From Marichromatium gracile (GTDB lineage: Bacteria > Pseudomonadota > Gammaproteobacteria > Chromatiales > Chromatiaceae): a stretch of DNA of 64,000 nt. The position numbers and the translations under genes were made by a program. The notes under the pieces were generated by a model. That model did not search any database. It had not been told where the DNA came from and was given only the letters and a program-made list of their open reading frames with translations. The stretch spans positions 17,988-81,987 of the forward strand of contig NZ_SMDC01000016.1 of assembly GCF_004343155.1 (NCBI RefSeq), written 5' to 3'. Positions 24,972 through 35,890 of the stretch are shown piece by piece. Within the stretch, counting starts at the first letter, position 1, and every line of letters starts with the position of its first letter.

Positions 24972-25454
24972 TCAGCGGATGATGTCGGTGATCCGCCACT
25001 CGCGCCCCTCGAGTTCGAGACGCACATGGGTCGGCGCCTTGCCGAGTTGGCCGATACGCACCAGGAAGCGGTCGTAGGACTCGAAGAAGGCGTAGTCGAT
25101 GCCGGCGAGCAGATAGGGCGGGGTCTGCGAGGTGGCACGCCCGACCGCCTCGCGCAGCGTCTGCCGCGCCCAGGGCAGGGTGATGGCCTGTTCGAGCGCG
25201 GCGTCGCCGAGTTCGCCGACGTTCTGGCGCAGCCAGTGCATCACCCCGCCGGCCTCGCCCGCCGGCAGCATGCCTTCGACGCCCGCGGCGATCCGCGCCT
25301 TGTAGTTGGCGCGGATCGCCGGCAGGTCGACCAGGGCCGCCAGCTCGGTGGTGTCCTCCTGGTTGATGGCGTCGTCGAGCTGGTAGACGGCATAGTAGGG
25401 CCACAGCCCGTAGCCGAGCAGGGCGAGCAGGATCAGATAGCCGAGAAAACGCAT
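24972..25454 (-). CDS. DUF2939 family membrane-anchored protein
   Basis: A 160-aa protein with an N-terminal membrane anchor or signal (MRFLGYLILLALLGYGLWPY) and a soluble domain of the DUF2939 type (YYAVYQLDDAINQEDTTEL; FFESYDRFLV; WRITDIIR). The function of the family is unknown to me. It is convergent with siaA (28 bp between stops) and divergent from cca, and is probably transcribed alone. The start ATG at 25454 is preceded by AAGGAG. Confidence 0.8.
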   Translation of the reverse strand: MRFLGYLILLALLGYGLWPYYAVYQLDDAINQEDTTELAALVDLPAIRANYKARIAAGVEGMLPAGEAGGVMHWLRQNVGELGDAALEQAITLPWARQTLREAVGRATSQTPPYLLAGIDYAFFESYDRFLVRIGQLGKAPTHVRLELEGREWRITDIIR

Positions 25455-25520
25455 CGTCGCTCCTTCATCAGGTCAGGGCGGGGAATCGATGGGGCATTCT
25501 AACCGCAAGCATCGTCCCGA

Positions 25521-25526
25521 TATAAT
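25521..25526 (+). promoter_or_regulatory. Candidate -10 element for cca
   Basis: A perfect TATAAT occurs at 25521-25526 in the divergent region between the DUF2939 gene and cca, about 30 bases before the cca GTG. No good -35 is seen 16-18 bp upstream, so the assignment is tentative. Confidence 0.4.
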
Positions 25527-25555
25527 CACCCATCCGAGACCAGCCCGAGGTGACC

Positions 25556-26830
25556 GTGGACGACCCGACCCCCAATCCGAGCCTGCAACCCGACCCCGCG
25601 ACCGCCGGGCTCCGTGTCTATCTGGTCGGTGGCGCGGTGCGCGACCGGCTGCTCGGGCGGGTGGTGCGCGAGCGCGACTACGTGGTGGTGGGCGCGCGCG
25701 CCGAGACCCTGCGCGCGCGCGGCTTCCAGCAGGTCGGCAAGGACTTCCCGGTGTTCCTGCATCCGCTCACCAAGGACGAGTACGCGCTCGCCCGCACCGA
25801 GCGCAAGACCGCCCCCGGCTATCACGGCTTCACCGTGCACGCCGATCCCGAGGTCACCCTCGAGCAGGACCTGTTGCGGCGTGATCTCACCGTCAACGCC
25901 CTGGCCGAGGACGCCGAGGGCGGCATCGTCGATCCCTATGGCGGGCTCGCCGATCTCGAGGCGCGGGTGCTGCGTCACGTCTCCCCGGCCTTCGCCGAGG
26001 ACCCGGTGCGCATCCTCCGCCTGGCGCGCTTCGCCGCGCGCTTCGCCGACCTCGGCTTCACCGTCGCCGCCGAGACCCAGACGCTGATGCGCGAGATGGT
26101 CGCCGCCGGCGAGGTCGACGCCCTGGTCCCCGAGCGGGTGTGGCAGGAGCTCTCGCGCGCGCTCTGCGAGCCCCGGCCCTCGCGCTTCTTCGAGGTGTTG
26201 CGCGAGTGCGGCGCGCTGGCGCGGCTGCTGCCCGAGCTCGATCGGCTGTGGGGGGTGGCGCAGCCGCTCAAGTGGCACCCCGAGGTCGATACCGGGGTGC
26301 ACGCGATGCTGGTGCTCGACATGGCCGCGCGGCTCTCGCCGCTGCTCGAGGTGCGCTTCGCCGCGCTCTGTCACGACCTCGGCAAGGGCACCACGCCGGC
26401 GGAGATCCTGCCCAGCCACCACGGTCACGAGGCGCGCAGCGTCGAGCTGCTCGAGGCGGTCTGCGACCGCTTCCGGGTGCCCAACCGCTGTCGCGAGCTG
26501 GCGCGCATCACCGCCGGGCAGCACGGGCTGGTGCACAAGGTCGAGGAGCTGCGCGACACCACGGTGCTCGATCTGCTCGAGCGCACCGATGCGCTGCGCC
26601 GGCCCGAGCGTTTCGAGCAGATGCTGATCGCCTGCGAGGCCGACTTCCGCGGTCGCACCGGCTATGCCGAGCGCGACTACCCGCAGGCGGCGTTGCTGCG
26701 CCGATTGCAGGCGGCGGTCGCCGCGCTCGACGTCGGTGCCATCGCCCGCGCCGCCCCCGAACCGCGGTTGATCGCCGGGCGCATCCGCGAGGCGCGACTG
26801 GCGGCGATCAGGACGGCGCGACAGGGGTGA
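25556..26830 (+). CDS. cca: CCA-adding tRNA nucleotidyltransferase (with HD domain)
   Basis: Adds or repairs the 3' CCA of tRNAs. The N-terminal nucleotidyltransferase head has YLVGGAVRDRLLG and RERDYVVVG, followed by DLLRRDLTVNALA. A C-terminal HD phosphohydrolase domain (LCHDLGKGTTPAEILPSHHGHE) makes it the multifunctional gammaproteobacterial type, 424 aa. I prefer the GTG at 25556 because GAGG lies upstream at good spacing; a GTG six bases earlier overlaps that site. It precedes parC by 81 bp. Confidence 0.93.
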   Translation: MDDPTPNPSLQPDPATAGLRVYLVGGAVRDRLLGRVVRERDYVVVGARAETLRARGFQQVGKDFPVFLHPLTKDEYALARTERKTAPGYHGFTVHADPEVTLEQDLLRRDLTVNALAEDAEGGIVDPYGGLADLEARVLRHVSPAFAEDPVRILRLARFAARFADLGFTVAAETQTLMREMVAAGEVDALVPERVWQELSRALCEPRPSRFFEVLRECGALARLLPELDRLWGVAQPLKWHPEVDTGVHAMLVLDMAARLSPLLEVRFAALCHDLGKGTTPAEILPSHHGHEARSVELLEAVCDRFRVPNRCRELARITAGQHGLVHKVEELRDTTVLDLLERTDALRRPERFEQMLIACEADFRGRTGYAERDYPQAALLRRLQAAVAALDVGAIARAAPEPRLIAGRIREARLAAIRTARQG

Positions 26831-26911
26831 GTCCCCTGGTTTGTCCTCGGCGCCGCCTTGGCGCATCATGATGGGTTTCCTTGCGTGTCGACCCCTGACG
26901 TATCGAGAATC

Positions 26912-29161
26912 ATGAGCGAGACCATCAGCTATTCCGCCGAGGGCCTGGAGCAGCGCCCACTCAAGGCCTTCACCGAGAAGGCGTATCTGGACTATTCCAT
27001 GTACGTCATCCTCGATCGCGCCTTGCCCCATGTCGGCGACGGTCTCAAGCCGGTACAGCGGCGCATCCTCTATGCGATGTCCGAGCTGGGGCTGTCGGCG
27101 ACGGCCAAGTTCAAGAAGTCGGCGCGCACCGTCGGCGACGTGCTCGGCAAGTTCCACCCCCATGGCGACTCGGCCTGCTACGAGGCGATGGTGCTGATGG
27201 CGCAGTCCTTCACCTATCGCTATCCGCTGGTCGACGGCCAGGGCAACTGGGGCTCGCCCGACGATCCCAAGTCGTTCGCGGCGATGCGTTATACCGAGTC
27301 GCGTCTTGCGCCCTATGCCGAGGTGCTGCTCGACGAGGTGGGGCAGGGCACGGTCGACTGGCAGCCGAACTTCGACGGCACCCTGGAGGAGCCGCGTCTG
27401 CTGCCGGCGCGTCTGCCCAACCTGCTGCTCAACGGCGCCACCGGCATCGCCGTCGGCATGGCCACCGACATCCCGCCGCACAACCTCTGTGAGCTGGCGC
27501 GCGCCTGCACCCATCTGCTCGAGCACCCCGAGGCCGATGTCGACGCGCTGATGCGTTTCGTCCCCGCGCCCGACTATCCCACCGAGGCCGAGATCGTCAC
27601 CCCCGCCGCCGACCTGCGCAAGCTCTACCACAGCGGTGGCGGCAGCGTGCGGCTGCGCGCCCGTTACGAGGTCGAGCGCGGCGACATCGTCATCACCGCG
27701 CTGCCGCACCTGGTCTCGGGCAGTCGCGTGCTCGAGCAGATCGCCCAGCAGTTCAATGCCAAGAAGCTGCCGATGATCGAGGACTTCCGCGACGAGTCCG
27801 ATCACGAGTTCCCGACCCGGCTGGTGATCGTGCCGCGCTCCAACCGGGTCGATATCGCGCGGCTGATGTCGCACCTGTTCGCCACCACCGATCTCGAGCG
27901 CAGCTATCGCGTCAACATGAACATGATCGCGCTCGACGGTCGCCCGCGGGTGATGAACCTGCGCGAGATCCTCGTCGAGTGGCTCGCCTACCGCACCGAG
28001 ACGGTCCGCCGCCGCCTCAACCACCGGCTCGACAAGGTGCTCGAGCGCCTGCATCTGCTCGACGGGCTGCTGATCGCCTTCCTCAACCTCGACGAGGTGA
28101 TCGCCATCATCCGCACCGAGGACGAGCCCAAGGCGGTGCTGATGGCGCGCTTCGCGCTCACCGAGACCCAGGCCGACTACATCCTCAACACCCGACTGCG
28201 CCAGCTCGCGCGGCTCGAGGAGATGAAGATCCGCGCCGATCAGGAGACGCTGAGTGCCGAGCGCGATGAGTTGCGCGCCATCCTCGACGACCCCGCGGCG
28301 CTGCGCCGGCTGCTCGCCGCGGAGTTCGCCGCCGACGCCGAGCGCTACGGCGACGCGCGGCGCTCGCCGCTGGTCGAGCGCGCCGCGGCGCACGCCATCG
28401 ACGAGACCGAGCTGGCGCCGAGCGAGCCGGTGACCGTGGTGCTCTCGGAGAAGGGCTGGGCGCGCGCGGCCAAGGGGCACGACGTCGATCCGGCCGGGTT
28501 CAACTATCGCTCGGGGGATCGCTTTCTCGCCGCGGCGCGCGCGCGCAGCAATCAGGCGGTGGCCTTCCTCGACTCGCGTGGGCGCAGCTACAGCCTGCAG
28601 GCCCACACCCTGCCTTCGGCACGCGGCCAGGGCGAGCCGCTCACCGGGCGTTTCGACCCGCCCTCGGGGGCGCGTTTCGTGGCGGTGCTGGCCGCCGTCG
28701 AGGGGCGCTATCTGCTCGCCTCGGATGCCGGTTACGGCTTCCTCGCCCGCGCCGCCGACCTGGTGGCCAAGCCCAAGGGCGGCAAGGCGGTGCTGACCTT
28801 GCCCAAGGGTGCCGAGGTGCTCGACCCGGTGGCGGTCCCGGCGGTCGAGGGCGCGCTGGTGGCGGTGGCCAGCAGCAGCGGTCATCTGCTGCTCTTCCCC
28901 CTCGAGGAGCTGCCGGAGATGAGCCGGGGCAAGGGCAACAAGCTGATCGCCATCCCCACTGCCCGCGCCGCCGCGCGCGAGGAGCTGATGGTGGCGATGG
29001 CGGTGGTCGCGCCCGATGGCGTGCTGCGGGTGCGCGCCGGCAAGCGCGAGCTGACGCTCAAGGCGCGTGATCTGGAGGCCTATCGCGGTGATCGCGGTCG
29101 TCGCGGTCGGTTGTTGCCGCGCGGCTTCCAGCGGGTCGAGGCGCTGAGCGCCGAGCGCTGA
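26912..29161 (+). CDS. parC: DNA topoisomerase IV subunit A
   Basis: Breakage-reunion subunit of topoisomerase IV, which decatenates daughter chromosomes with ParE. The catalytic Tyr127 is in [11 protein letters not shown]. The quinolone-resistance region reads [10 protein letters not shown] with the usual Ser and Glu, so no resistance substitution is visible there. A C-terminal beta-pinwheel follows (residues about 490-749). The protein is 749 aa. The ATG at 26912 gives the normal ParC N-terminus ([18 protein letters not shown]). parE is not in the window. Confidence 0.95.
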   Translation: MSETISYSAEGLEQRPLKAFTEKAYLDYSMYVILDRALPHVGDGLKPVQRRILYAMSELGLSATAKFKKSARTVGDVLGKFHPHGDSACYEAMVLMAQSFTYRYPLVDGQGNWGSPDDPKSFAAMRYTESRLAPYAEVLLDEVGQGTVDWQPNFDGTLEEPRLLPARLPNLLLNGATGIAVGMATDIPPHNLCELARACTHLLEHPEADVDALMRFVPAPDYPTEAEIVTPAADLRKLYHSGGGSVRLRARYEVERGDIVITALPHLVSGSRVLEQIAQQFNAKKLPMIEDFRDESDHEFPTRLVIVPRSNRVDIARLMSHLFATTDLERSYRVNMNMIALDGRPRVMNLREILVEWLAYRTETVRRRLNHRLDKVLERLHLLDGLLIAFLNLDEVIAIIRTEDEPKAVLMARFALTETQADYILNTRLRQLARLEEMKIRADQETLSAERDELRAILDDPAALRRLLAAEFAADAERYGDARRSPLVERAAAHAIDETELAPSEPVTVVLSEKGWARAAKGHDVDPAGFNYRSGDRFLAAARARSNQAVAFLDSRGRSYSLQAHTLPSARGQGEPLTGRFDPPSGARFVAVLAAVEGRYLLASDAGYGFLARAADLVAKPKGGKAVLTLPKGAEVLDPVAVPAVEGALVAVASSSGHLLLFPLEELPEMSRGKGNKLIAIPTARAAAREELMVAMAVVAPDGVLRVRAGKRELTLKARDLEAYRGDRGRRGRLLPRGFQRVEALSAER

Positions 29162-29176
29162 TCGCACACGGGGTGC

Positions 29177-29197
29177 GGCGCACTCGCCGAGTGCGCC
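29177..29197 (+). terminator. Hairpin after parC
   Basis: GGCGCACTC (29177-29185) pairs perfectly with GAGTGCGCC (29189-29197) across a 3-nt loop, 16 bp after the parC stop. No T-tract follows. Confidence 0.4.
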
Positions 29198-29265
29198 GGG
29201 GGCAGGGTGAGGCCCTGCCGGTGATGCGTCGCGTCGAGGCCGGTGGCAGGCAAAAGGAGGTGACG

Positions 29266-30363
29266 ATGCTCGATGGAAACCGCTCGACGATCCTGCTCGT
29301 CGATGACTCGCCCGAGAACCTGGTGGTGCTCAGCGAGCTGCTGCAGCCGGAGTTCAGGGTGCGCGTGGCCATCTCCGGCGAGAAGGCGTTGCGCGTGGTC
29401 AGTCGCGCGCCGCTCCCCGATCTGGTGCTGCTCGATGTGATGATGCCGGACATGGACGGCTATGCGGTGTTCGAGCGGCTGCGCGCCGATCCGCTGACCG
29501 CCGACACCCCGGTGATCTTCGTCACCGCGATGGACAGCGACGAGGCCGAGACCCGCGGACTCGACGTCGGTGCGGTCGACTATATCGCCAAGCCGGTCAA
29601 TCCGCGCATCCTGCTCGCCCGTGTCCGTACCCAGCTCGAACTCAAGCGCGCGCGTGATCTGTTGCGTGACCACAACGCCCAGCTCGAGCTGGAGATCAGG
29701 CGGCGGATGCGCGACAACGTGCTGACCGAGCAGGTCAGCATCCTCGCCCTGGCGCACCTGGCCGAGATCCGCGATCCCGAGACCGGTAACCATCTGCGCC
29801 GCACCCAGCGCTATGTCCACGCCCTGGCCAGGCAGCTACGCGAACACCCGCGTTTCGAGACCTTCCTCGCCGGGCGTACCATCGAGGAGCTGGCGCGCTC
29901 GGCACCGCTGCACGATATCGGCAAGGTCGGTATCCCCGATCACATCCTGCGCAAACCCGGTCGTCTGTCGGCCGATGAGTGGGAGGTGATGAAGACCCAT
30001 GCCAAACTCGGCAGCCTCGCCATCGAGCAGGCCGAGCGCGATGCCGAGCGTCCGGTCGAGTTTCTCGCACTCGCCAAGGACATCGCCCACTATCATCATG
30101 AGAAGTGGGACGGCAGCGGTTATCCCGAGGGGCTCGCCGGGGATGCCATCCCGATCGCCGCGCGACTGATGGCGCTCGCCGATGTCTTCGACGCCTTGAT
30201 CTCGCGCCGGGTCTACAAGGCGCCGATGGGATTTGCGGAGGCGCGCGACATCATCCTCGCCGGTCGGGGCACGCACTTCGACCCGGATGTCACCGATGCC
30301 TTCATGGCGCGCTTCGATGAGTTCTGCGAGATCGCCACGCGATTCGGCGAGATCGAGGCATGA
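29266..30363 (+). CDS. Response regulator with HD-GYP c-di-GMP phosphodiesterase domain
   Basis: A 365-aa two-domain protein. An N-terminal receiver (residues about 8-125) has LLVDDSPEN, phosphoacceptor Asp in LVLLDVMMPDMDGY and PVNPRILLARV. The C-terminal HD-GYP domain has APLHDIGKVGIPD and HYHHEKWDGSGYPEGL, the full metal-binding and GYP set, so it should hydrolyse c-di-GMP. AAGGAGG precedes the ATG at 29266. The downstream histidine kinase is a likely phosphodonor. Confidence 0.9.
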   Translation: MLDGNRSTILLVDDSPENLVVLSELLQPEFRVRVAISGEKALRVVSRAPLPDLVLLDVMMPDMDGYAVFERLRADPLTADTPVIFVTAMDSDEAETRGLDVGAVDYIAKPVNPRILLARVRTQLELKRARDLLRDHNAQLELEIRRRMRDNVLTEQVSILALAHLAEIRDPETGNHLRRTQRYVHALARQLREHPRFETFLAGRTIEELARSAPLHDIGKVGIPDHILRKPGRLSADEWEVMKTHAKLGSLAIEQAERDAERPVEFLALAKDIAHYHHEKWDGSGYPEGLAGDAIPIAARLMALADVFDALISRRVYKAPMGFAEARDIILAGRGTHFDPDVTDAFMARFDEFCEIATRFGEIEA

Positions 30364-30450
30364 GTCCGCGACAGTCGTGACGGCGGGTCAGTGATTCGCG
30401 GCGCCCGCTCCAGTGCAGCCCAATCAAGCATTCAGATGGAGGTGAAGGCG

Positions 30451-30525
30451 ATGGCGCGATCATGGGATAGCGGCTCCGCAGCGGGTCATCACGCCAGGGC
30501 TTTCCGGGTGAACGCCCGTCGATGA
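30451..30525 (+). CDS. Possible 24-aa leader ORF before the histidine kinase
   Basis: A short frame starts at ATG 30451 with a strong GGAGGTG eight bases upstream and ends in TGA at 30523-30525, overlapping the kinase ATG (ATGA). The kinase itself has only a weak ribosome site, so translation of the short ORF may drive entry into the kinase. The peptide ([18 protein letters not shown]...) has no recognisable motif. Confidence 0.4.
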   Translation: MARSWDSGSAAGHHARAFRVNARR

Positions 30526-33500
30526 AGACCGATCAGGGGCGCGCCACCGCCGGGGGGCAGGGACATGCCGGGCGCCGGTGGCCGATCGGATATGTCATCG
30601 TCGCCGGGTTGTGGGTGCTGTTCTCCGACCTGTTGCTGGTTGCGCTGGGTGGTGGGCCGCCCTGGCTGGTGATGGCGAGCGTGCTCTCCGGCGCCCTGCT
30701 GGTCGCCGCCAGCGCGCTGCTGTTGCTCGTCGCCGCGGACCGGGCGCTGGAACCGGCTCCACCGTCCAGGTTGCCGCGTGCGCAATGGCCGCCGGTGCTG
30801 TTGATGCTCACGGCGATCGTGTCGCTGGCGATCACCGGGGGCTGGTTCTCCTACGAGCACCAGCGCACGACACTCGCCGAGACCCTGCAGACCATCGCCG
30901 AGCTCAAGGTGCGCCAGGTCGAGCACTGGCTCGACGAGCGCCTCGGTGACGCGCGGATGATCCAGACCAGCCGGCTGTATGCCGGGCTCTATCGCGACTG
31001 GCGGGCCGGTGACGCCGCCGTGGGCGAGGTGTTGTGCGCACGGATCCTCGAGTATGCCCGTTTCAACAATTTCGGCGAGGCGCGCTTGGTCGGCCCCGAG
31101 GGTGATCAACTCTGTGGTGCCGGTGGTCCCGGGGCACCGCTGCCAGGGTTGCTCAGCGAGGCGGTGGCTCAGGCCGTCGCCGTGCGGCAGGTCGTGGTGC
31201 AGGGGCCCTATCGCGATGCCGGCGACCGTCTTCATGTCGACTTCCTGGTGCCGCTGCCGCTCGATCAGCAGGAGTCGCCGCCGGTGGCGGTGCTGCACAA
31301 CGATCCCACCGAGAACCTCTATCCGCTGCTCTCCTTCTGGCCGCTGCCGAACTCCTCGGGCGAATCGCTGCTGTTTCGGCGCGAGGGCGATGCCGTGGTG
31401 TCGCTCAACGCCTTTCGCTATCGCCCGGACAGTGCCGCGCGGTCGCGGACCCCGCTGACTGCCGAGCGGGTGATCGCAGTGCAGGCGATGCTCGCCCCGG
31501 AATTGCTCGGCACCCTGGTCGAGGGGGTGGATTATCGCGGGGTGCCCTCGCTCGGCGTGGTGCTGTCGGTTCCCGGGGTGGACTGGTTCCTGGTCGCCAA
31601 GGTCGATCGTCGCGAGCTGTGGGCCGGGGTGGTGCGCGATGTGCGCTGGATCGTGCTGGCGGCGCTGCTGGCGGCGCTGATGGTCCTGGCCGGCGCGGCG
31701 CTGTTGCGCCAGCGTCAGCGCCTGCTCTATGCCGAGCGGCTGCGTCATTCGCACGACGAGCGGTTGCGCGCGCTGAACCTGCTCGGGGCGATCGCCGAGG
31801 CCTCGCCCGATGCCATCTTCGCCAAGGATCTCGAAGGGCGTTATCTGCTCTTCAATCGCGCCGCCACCACCCTGGTGGGATATCGCGCCGAAGAGGTGCT
31901 GGGTCAGGACGACCGGCTGCTGTTCCCGCCCGATCAGGCCGCTCAGGTCATGGCCAGGGACCATGACACCGTCGCCCGCGGGGTCAACACGACCTTTCTC
32001 GAACACCTGAGCTGCGCCGCCGGCGAGCGCATCATGCAGACCACCAAGGGGCCGCTGCGCAACGGGGATGGCGAGGTCATCGGGGTGTTCGGGATCGCGC
32101 GCGACATCACCGAGATCCACCGTGCCGAGCAGGCCCAGGCCGACGAGGCGCTGATGCGCAAGATCCTGATCGAGCAGTCGCGCGATGCGATCGTGATACT
32201 CGACCAGGACGGCGGTGTGCTCGAGGCCAACGAGAGCTTTGCCGGGATGCTCGGCTGTTCGCTCGAGGCGGCGCTGCAGCTGCGGCTCTGGGAGTGGGAT
32301 CCGGACTGGTCGCGTGAGCGGACGCTGGAGGTGCTGCAGCGCTTCGAACTCGGCTCGGGCATCCTCGAGACCAAGTGGCGCCGCAGCGATGGCCAATGCA
32401 TCGATGTCGAGGTCGCCTTCAATCAGATCGAGCATCGCGAGGTCCGGCTGGTGTTCTGTGTCTGTCGCGACATCACCGTACGCAAGCGTGCCCAGGAGGA
32501 GGTGACACGGCTCTCGCGGGTGATCGAGCAGACCCAGGAGAGCATCGTCATCACCGACCTCGAGGGTCGTATCGAGTTCGTCAACGACTCCTTCCTGCGG
32601 ACCTCGGGCTACACCGAGGCGGAGGTGCTCGGCAAGAACCCGCGGCTGCTGCGCTCGGGCAAGACCTCGCACGAGACCTATGTCGAGCTGTGGCGGACGA
32701 TCACCGGCGGGCGTTCGTGGAGCGGTGAGTTCGTCAATCGACGCAAGGACGGCGAGGAGTTCATCGAGTTCGCCATCATCAGCCCGATCCGCCAGCCCGA
32801 CGGCCGCATCAGCCATTACGCGGCGATCAAGACCGATGTCACCGAGCGGCGCCATATCGAGCGCGAGCTCGCCGAGCACCGCGATCATCTCGAGGAGCTG
32901 GTGGCCGACCGGACGGTGGAACTCGAACGCGCGCGCGAGAGCGCCGAGGCGGCCACCCGTGCCAAGAGTGCCTTCCTCGCCAACATGAGCCACGAGATCC
33001 GCACCCCGATGAACGCCATCCTCGGGCTCACCTATCTGCTCCAGCGCGACGAGCTGGCTCCCTCGCAGAGCGAACGGCTCGACAAGATCAGCGGCGCGGC
33101 ACGTCACCTGCTGTCGATCATCGACGACATCCTCGATCTCTCCAAGATCGAGGCCGGACGGATGGAGCTGCACCAGCTCGACTTCCCGCTGCTCGCGATC
33201 CTCGATCACGTACGCTCGCTGATCGCCGATCAGGCGCGGGTCAAGGGGCTGGCCGTGGAGATCGATTGCGACGATGTGCCGCACTGGCTGTACGGCGATC
33301 CGACGCGGCTGCGCCAGGCGCTGCTCAACTATGCCGCCAATGCCGTCAAGTTCACCGAGCACGGTCGCATCGCGCTGCGTGCGCGGCTGCTCGAGCAGCA
33401 TGCCGATGAGGTACTGGTGCGTTTCGAGGTCAGTGATACCGGTATCGGCATTACGCCGGAGCAGCGCGTGCGCCTGTTCACCGCCTTCGAGCAGGCCGAC

Positions 33501-34769
33501 GCCTCCACGACCCGTCGTCACGGTGGGACCGGGTTGGGGCTGGCGATCACCCGACGTCTGGCCGAGCTGATGGGCGGCGCGGTCGGGGTCGATAGTCAGC
33601 CCGGTCACGGTAGCACCTTCTGGTTCACCGCCCGGTTGCAGCGCGGGCGTGGCAAGGTGCCGCCGCAGCTCGATGTCGTCGCGCCGTCCCAGGAGGCGGA
33701 GCTGCGCGAGCGCTTCTCCGGGACCCGCTTGCTGCTGGTCGAGGACAATGTGGTCAATCGCGAGGTGGCGCTCGACCTGCTGCAGTCGGTCGGGCTCCGG
33801 GTCGATATCGCAAACAATGGCGCCGAGGCGGTGGCCAAGGTCGGGGTGGAACGTTATGCGCTGGTGTTGATGGATGTGCAGATGCCGGAGATGGACGGTC
33901 TGGAGGCGACCCGCCGGATCCGCGCCCTGGAGCTGGAGCAGCAGCCGGCGATCCTGGCGATGAGCGCCAATGTCTTCGACGAGGACCGGCAGCAGTGTCT
34001 GCGGGCCGGCATGAACGACTTCGTCGCCAAGCCGGTCGATCCCGACACCCTCTACGGCATCCTGCTCAAGTGGCTCTCGAATGGTGCGCCGTCCATCGAG
34101 TCGGCCCGCCCCCCGCTGCCCGAGATCGTGCCCGACGATACCGCGTTGGCCGCACGGCTGGCGGCGCTTCCGGGCATCGACGGGCTGCGCGGGTTGAGCG
34201 CGGTGCGCGGCCGCACCCAGTCCTACCTGCGGCTGTTGCGGCTCTTCCTGCGTGATCATGGCCGGGAGCCGGAGCGCATCGCCGAGGCCTTGGCCCGTGA
34301 TCAGCTGGCTCACGCCCGTCAATTGGTGCATGCCTGCAAGGGTGCCGCCGCGACGGTGGCCGTCGATGCCGTGACCGAACCGCTGATCCGGCTGCTCCCG
34401 CTGATCGAGCGCGACAGCGAAAAGACGCGCCAGCGGCGTGCCGAGCTGCTGGTCGAACTCGAACGGGGGCTGCGCCTGGTCGAGCGTGGGCTGGATGAAC
34501 TGGCGGCCGAAGGGCAGGATGAGCGCGTTGCGATCGATGATGCGGTTGACCCCGGTCACTTCACCTCGACCCTCGACGAACTCGAACGCCTGCTGCGTGA
34601 GGATGACGCCGCCGCGTTGCACTTGCTCGAGGAGGCCGAACCCTTGTTGCGTGCGGCGTTGGGGGATCGATTGCGCGCGCTCGCCCACGAGATCGAGCGC
34701 TTCGACTTCGATGCGGCCCTGGTGACGCTGGGTGCGGCGCGCGCTCGGATGACCCCGGGGGAGCGCTGA
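30522..34769 (+). CDS. Hybrid sensor histidine kinase (PAS-PAS-PAS-HisKA-HATPase-REC-Hpt)
   Basis: A 1415-aa membrane phosphorelay protein. Two N-terminal hydrophobic stretches (about 20-75 and 85-110) and a periplasmic sensor region are followed by a membrane helix (about 365-395), three PAS domains (about 420-540, 545-665, 670-790), and HisKA with [16 protein letters not shown] (His near 823). The HATPase has [13 protein letters not shown] and GTGLGLAI. A receiver follows (VEDN near 1070; Asp in [13 protein letters not shown] near 1115), then a C-terminal Hpt domain with HACKGAA (His near 1269). The phosphoryl group probably passes from Hpt to the upstream HD-GYP regulator, lowering or raising c-di-GMP. 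The sensed signal is unknown. Confidence 0.9.
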   Translation: MKTDQGRATAGGQGHAGRRWPIGYVIVAGLWVLFSDLLLVALGGGPPWLVMASVLSGALLVAASALLLLVAADRALEPAPPSRLPRAQWPPVLLMLTAIVSLAITGGWFSYEHQRTTLAETLQTIAELKVRQVEHWLDERLGDARMIQTSRLYAGLYRDWRAGDAAVGEVLCARILEYARFNNFGEARLVGPEGDQLCGAGGPGAPLPGLLSEAVAQAVAVRQVVVQGPYRDAGDRLHVDFLVPLPLDQQESPPVAVLHNDPTENLYPLLSFWPLPNSSGESLLFRREGDAVVSLNAFRYRPDSAARSRTPLTAERVIAVQAMLAPELLGTLVEGVDYRGVPSLGVVLSVPGVDWFLVAKVDRRELWAGVVRDVRWIVLAALLAALMVLAGAALLRQRQRLLYAERLRHSHDERLRALNLLGAIAEASPDAIFAKDLEGRYLLFNRAATTLVGYRAEEVLGQDDRLLFPPDQAAQVMARDHDTVARGVNTTFLEHLSCAAGERIMQTTKGPLRNGDGEVIGVFGIARDITEIHRAEQAQADEALMRKILIEQSRDAIVILDQDGGVLEANESFAGMLGCSLEAALQLRLWEWDPDWSRERTLEVLQRFELGSGILETKWRRSDGQCIDVEVAFNQIEHREVRLVFCVCRDITVRKRAQEEVTRLSRVIEQTQESIVITDLEGRIEFVNDSFLRTSGYTEAEVLGKNPRLLRSGKTSHETYVELWRTITGGRSWSGEFVNRRKDGEEFIEFAIISPIRQPDGRISHYAAIKTDVTERRHIERELAEHRDHLEELVADRTVELERARESAEAATRAKSAFLANMSHEIRTPMNAILGLTYLLQRDELAPSQSERLDKISGAARHLLSIIDDILDLSKIEAGRMELHQLDFPLLAILDHVRSLIADQARVKGLAVEIDCDDVPHWLYGDPTRLRQALLNYAANAVKFTEHGRIALRARLLEQHADEVLVRFEVSDTGIGITPEQRVRLFTAFEQADASTTRRHGGTGLGLAITRRLAELMGGAVGVDSQPGHGSTFWFTARLQRGRGKVPPQLDVVAPSQEAELRERFSGTRLLLVEDNVVNREVALDLLQSVGLRVDIANNGAEAVAKVGVERYALVLMDVQMPEMDGLEATRRIRALELEQQPAILAMSANVFDEDRQQCLRAGMNDFVAKPVDPDTLYGILLKWLSNGAPSIESARPPLPEIVPDDTALAARLAALPGIDGLRGLSAVRGRTQSYLRLLRLFLRDHGREPERIAEALARDQLAHARQLVHACKGAAATVAVDAVTEPLIRLLPLIERDSEKTRQRRAELLVELERGLRLVERGLDELAAEGQDERVAIDDAVDPGHFTSTLDELERLLREDDAAALHLLEEAEPLLRAALGDRLRALAHEIERFDFDAALVTLGAARARMTPGER

Positions 34770-34856
34770 GTCTCGGGATGCGCCGGCGCCGGGCGGGGAG
34801 GGGGCTCGATGGAGGCTGACTCCAAGGGGGCAATGGGGCGGATGATTCAAATGGGC

Positions 34857-34885
34857 TTGACACGATCGGACTGAAGCCTTAAAGT
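34857..34885 (+). promoter_or_regulatory. Promoter of the left tRNA-Leu
   Basis: A consensus TTGACA (34857-34862) and TAAAGT (34880-34885) are separated by 17 bp. The element lies just outside the 134-bp inverted repeat, about 50 bases before the tRNA. Confidence 0.75.
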
Positions 34886-34891
34886 TCCAGT

Positions 34892-35025
34892 CCTCGCCAG
34901 GGAGCGAAGGGCCAGGTCCCATCATCCCGACCCTCATGCCGAGGTGGCGGAATTGGTAGACGCGCATGGTTCAGGTCCATGTGGGCGAAAGCTCGTGGAG
35001 GTTCAAGTCCTCTCCTCGGCACCAT
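34892..35025 (+). repeat. Left arm of 134-bp inverted repeat containing tRNA-Leu
   Basis: This arm is the reverse complement of 35891-36024 with only three mismatches, all in the 46-bp leader before the tRNA. Identity stops sharply two bases past the encoded CCA and at about the transcription start. The arms bracket an 865-bp segment carrying holC. Confidence 0.9.
34938..35024 (+). tRNA. tRNA-Leu (anticodon CAG)
   Basis: An 87-nt class II tRNA with acceptor stem GCCGAGG/CCTCGGC, D-loop GGAATTGGTAGAC, anticodon stem CATGG/CCATG enclosing TTCAGGT (CAG, decoding CUG), a long variable arm (GGGCGAAAGCTC), T-arm GGTTCAAGTCC and an encoded CCA. A consensus promoter precedes it and a rho-independent terminator follows at 35073. 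Confidence 0.96.
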
Positions 35026-35072
35026 ATTCCAAGCTCATGTCCCAGTGACGTGACTGAAGCGAAAGAAGCAAA

Positions 35073-35094
35073 CCGACCCAATGGTCGGTTTTTT
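35073..35094 (+). terminator. Rho-independent terminator after left tRNA-Leu
   Basis: CCGACC (35073-35078) and GGTCGG (35083-35088) form a stem with loop CAAT, followed by TTTTTT (35089-35094) and preceded by an A-rich stretch. Confidence 0.9.
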
Positions 35095-35248
35095 CGTTTC
35101 TGCGTCCCGGCAAGGCGCTCCAGCGATCGCATTCATCGTCTCGGTGAGGCATGGTCGACGCGCGATCGGTATGATGGGCGCACCGTTGCGCCGCCGTCGG
35201 CGCGCATGTCCGATCATCCCGCCGTCACGGCCTCAGCGCTCTGGACCC

Positions 35249-35680
35249 ATGACCCGTATCGACTTCTACACCCTTGCCGCGGACAGCAGCGGCGACCGCT
35301 TCATCTTCACCTGTCGCCTGCTCGAGCGCATCCGTGCCGAAGGGTTGCGCGTGCTGGTGTATTGTCCGGAGAGCGAGTGGGCGCGCCATCTCGACCGGCT
35401 GCTGTGGACCTTCCGCGAGGACGGTTTTCTGCCTCATGGGCTGGTCGGGCAGGTCGATGCCGAGTTCACCCCGGTGCTGATCGGCGCCGATCCGCGCCCG
35501 CCGGTGCCGACCGAGGTGCTGGTCAATCTTGCGCTGACGCCGCCGGACGACCTCTCGCCCTTCGCGCGGGTCTGCGAGCCGCTCGACCAGACGCCGAGCG
35601 TGCTCGAGGCGGGGCGGGCGCGCTATCGTCACTACCGCCAGCTCGGTCATCCGCTGGAGCATCATCAGGTGCGGCTCTGA
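35249..35680 (+). CDS. holC: DNA polymerase III subunit chi
   Basis: Clamp-loader accessory protein that links the replicase to SSB through the psi-chi pair. It is 143 aa. TRIDFYTLAADSSGDRF at the N-terminus, the central PESEWARHLDRLLWTF and GFLPHGL are typical of HolC. I chose ATG 35249 because it gives the usual MTRIDFY start. Unlike most gammaproteobacteria as I know them, no pepA or valS is adjacent. Instead the gene lies alone between two inverted tRNA-Leu copies. Confidence 0.9.
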   Translation: MTRIDFYTLAADSSGDRFIFTCRLLERIRAEGLRVLVYCPESEWARHLDRLLWTFREDGFLPHGLVGQVDAEFTPVLIGADPRPPVPTEVLVNLALTPPDDLSPFARVCEPLDQTPSVLEAGRARYRHYRQLGHPLEHHQVRL

Positions 35681-35890
35681 CGGGTTGCGGCGCGGCGCGA
35701 CCCTGTGGTGGCGCGCGCAAAACCGTCGTCTCGATCGATCCTGGCGATGAGGCTCGGACAGCTCGCAAGCGAAGCGGCGACTTTTCGGCTAACATAGGGG
35801 TGCGACTCGATCGCTGCAGCGTCATTGGAATGACCCTGTGGTCGAGCGACTCGACGGATGCGATCGGGGAAGGGGGATCTCGGAGAGGAG

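Noticed and set aside
30489..34967. Minus-strand open frame of 1492 codons opposite the histidine kinase
   Set aside because: Antisense shadow of a conserved kinase with no recognisable domain of its own.
35081..35248. N-terminal extension of holC
   Set aside because: It would overlap the tRNA terminator and has no similarity to HolC; the ATG at 35249 gives the normal start.
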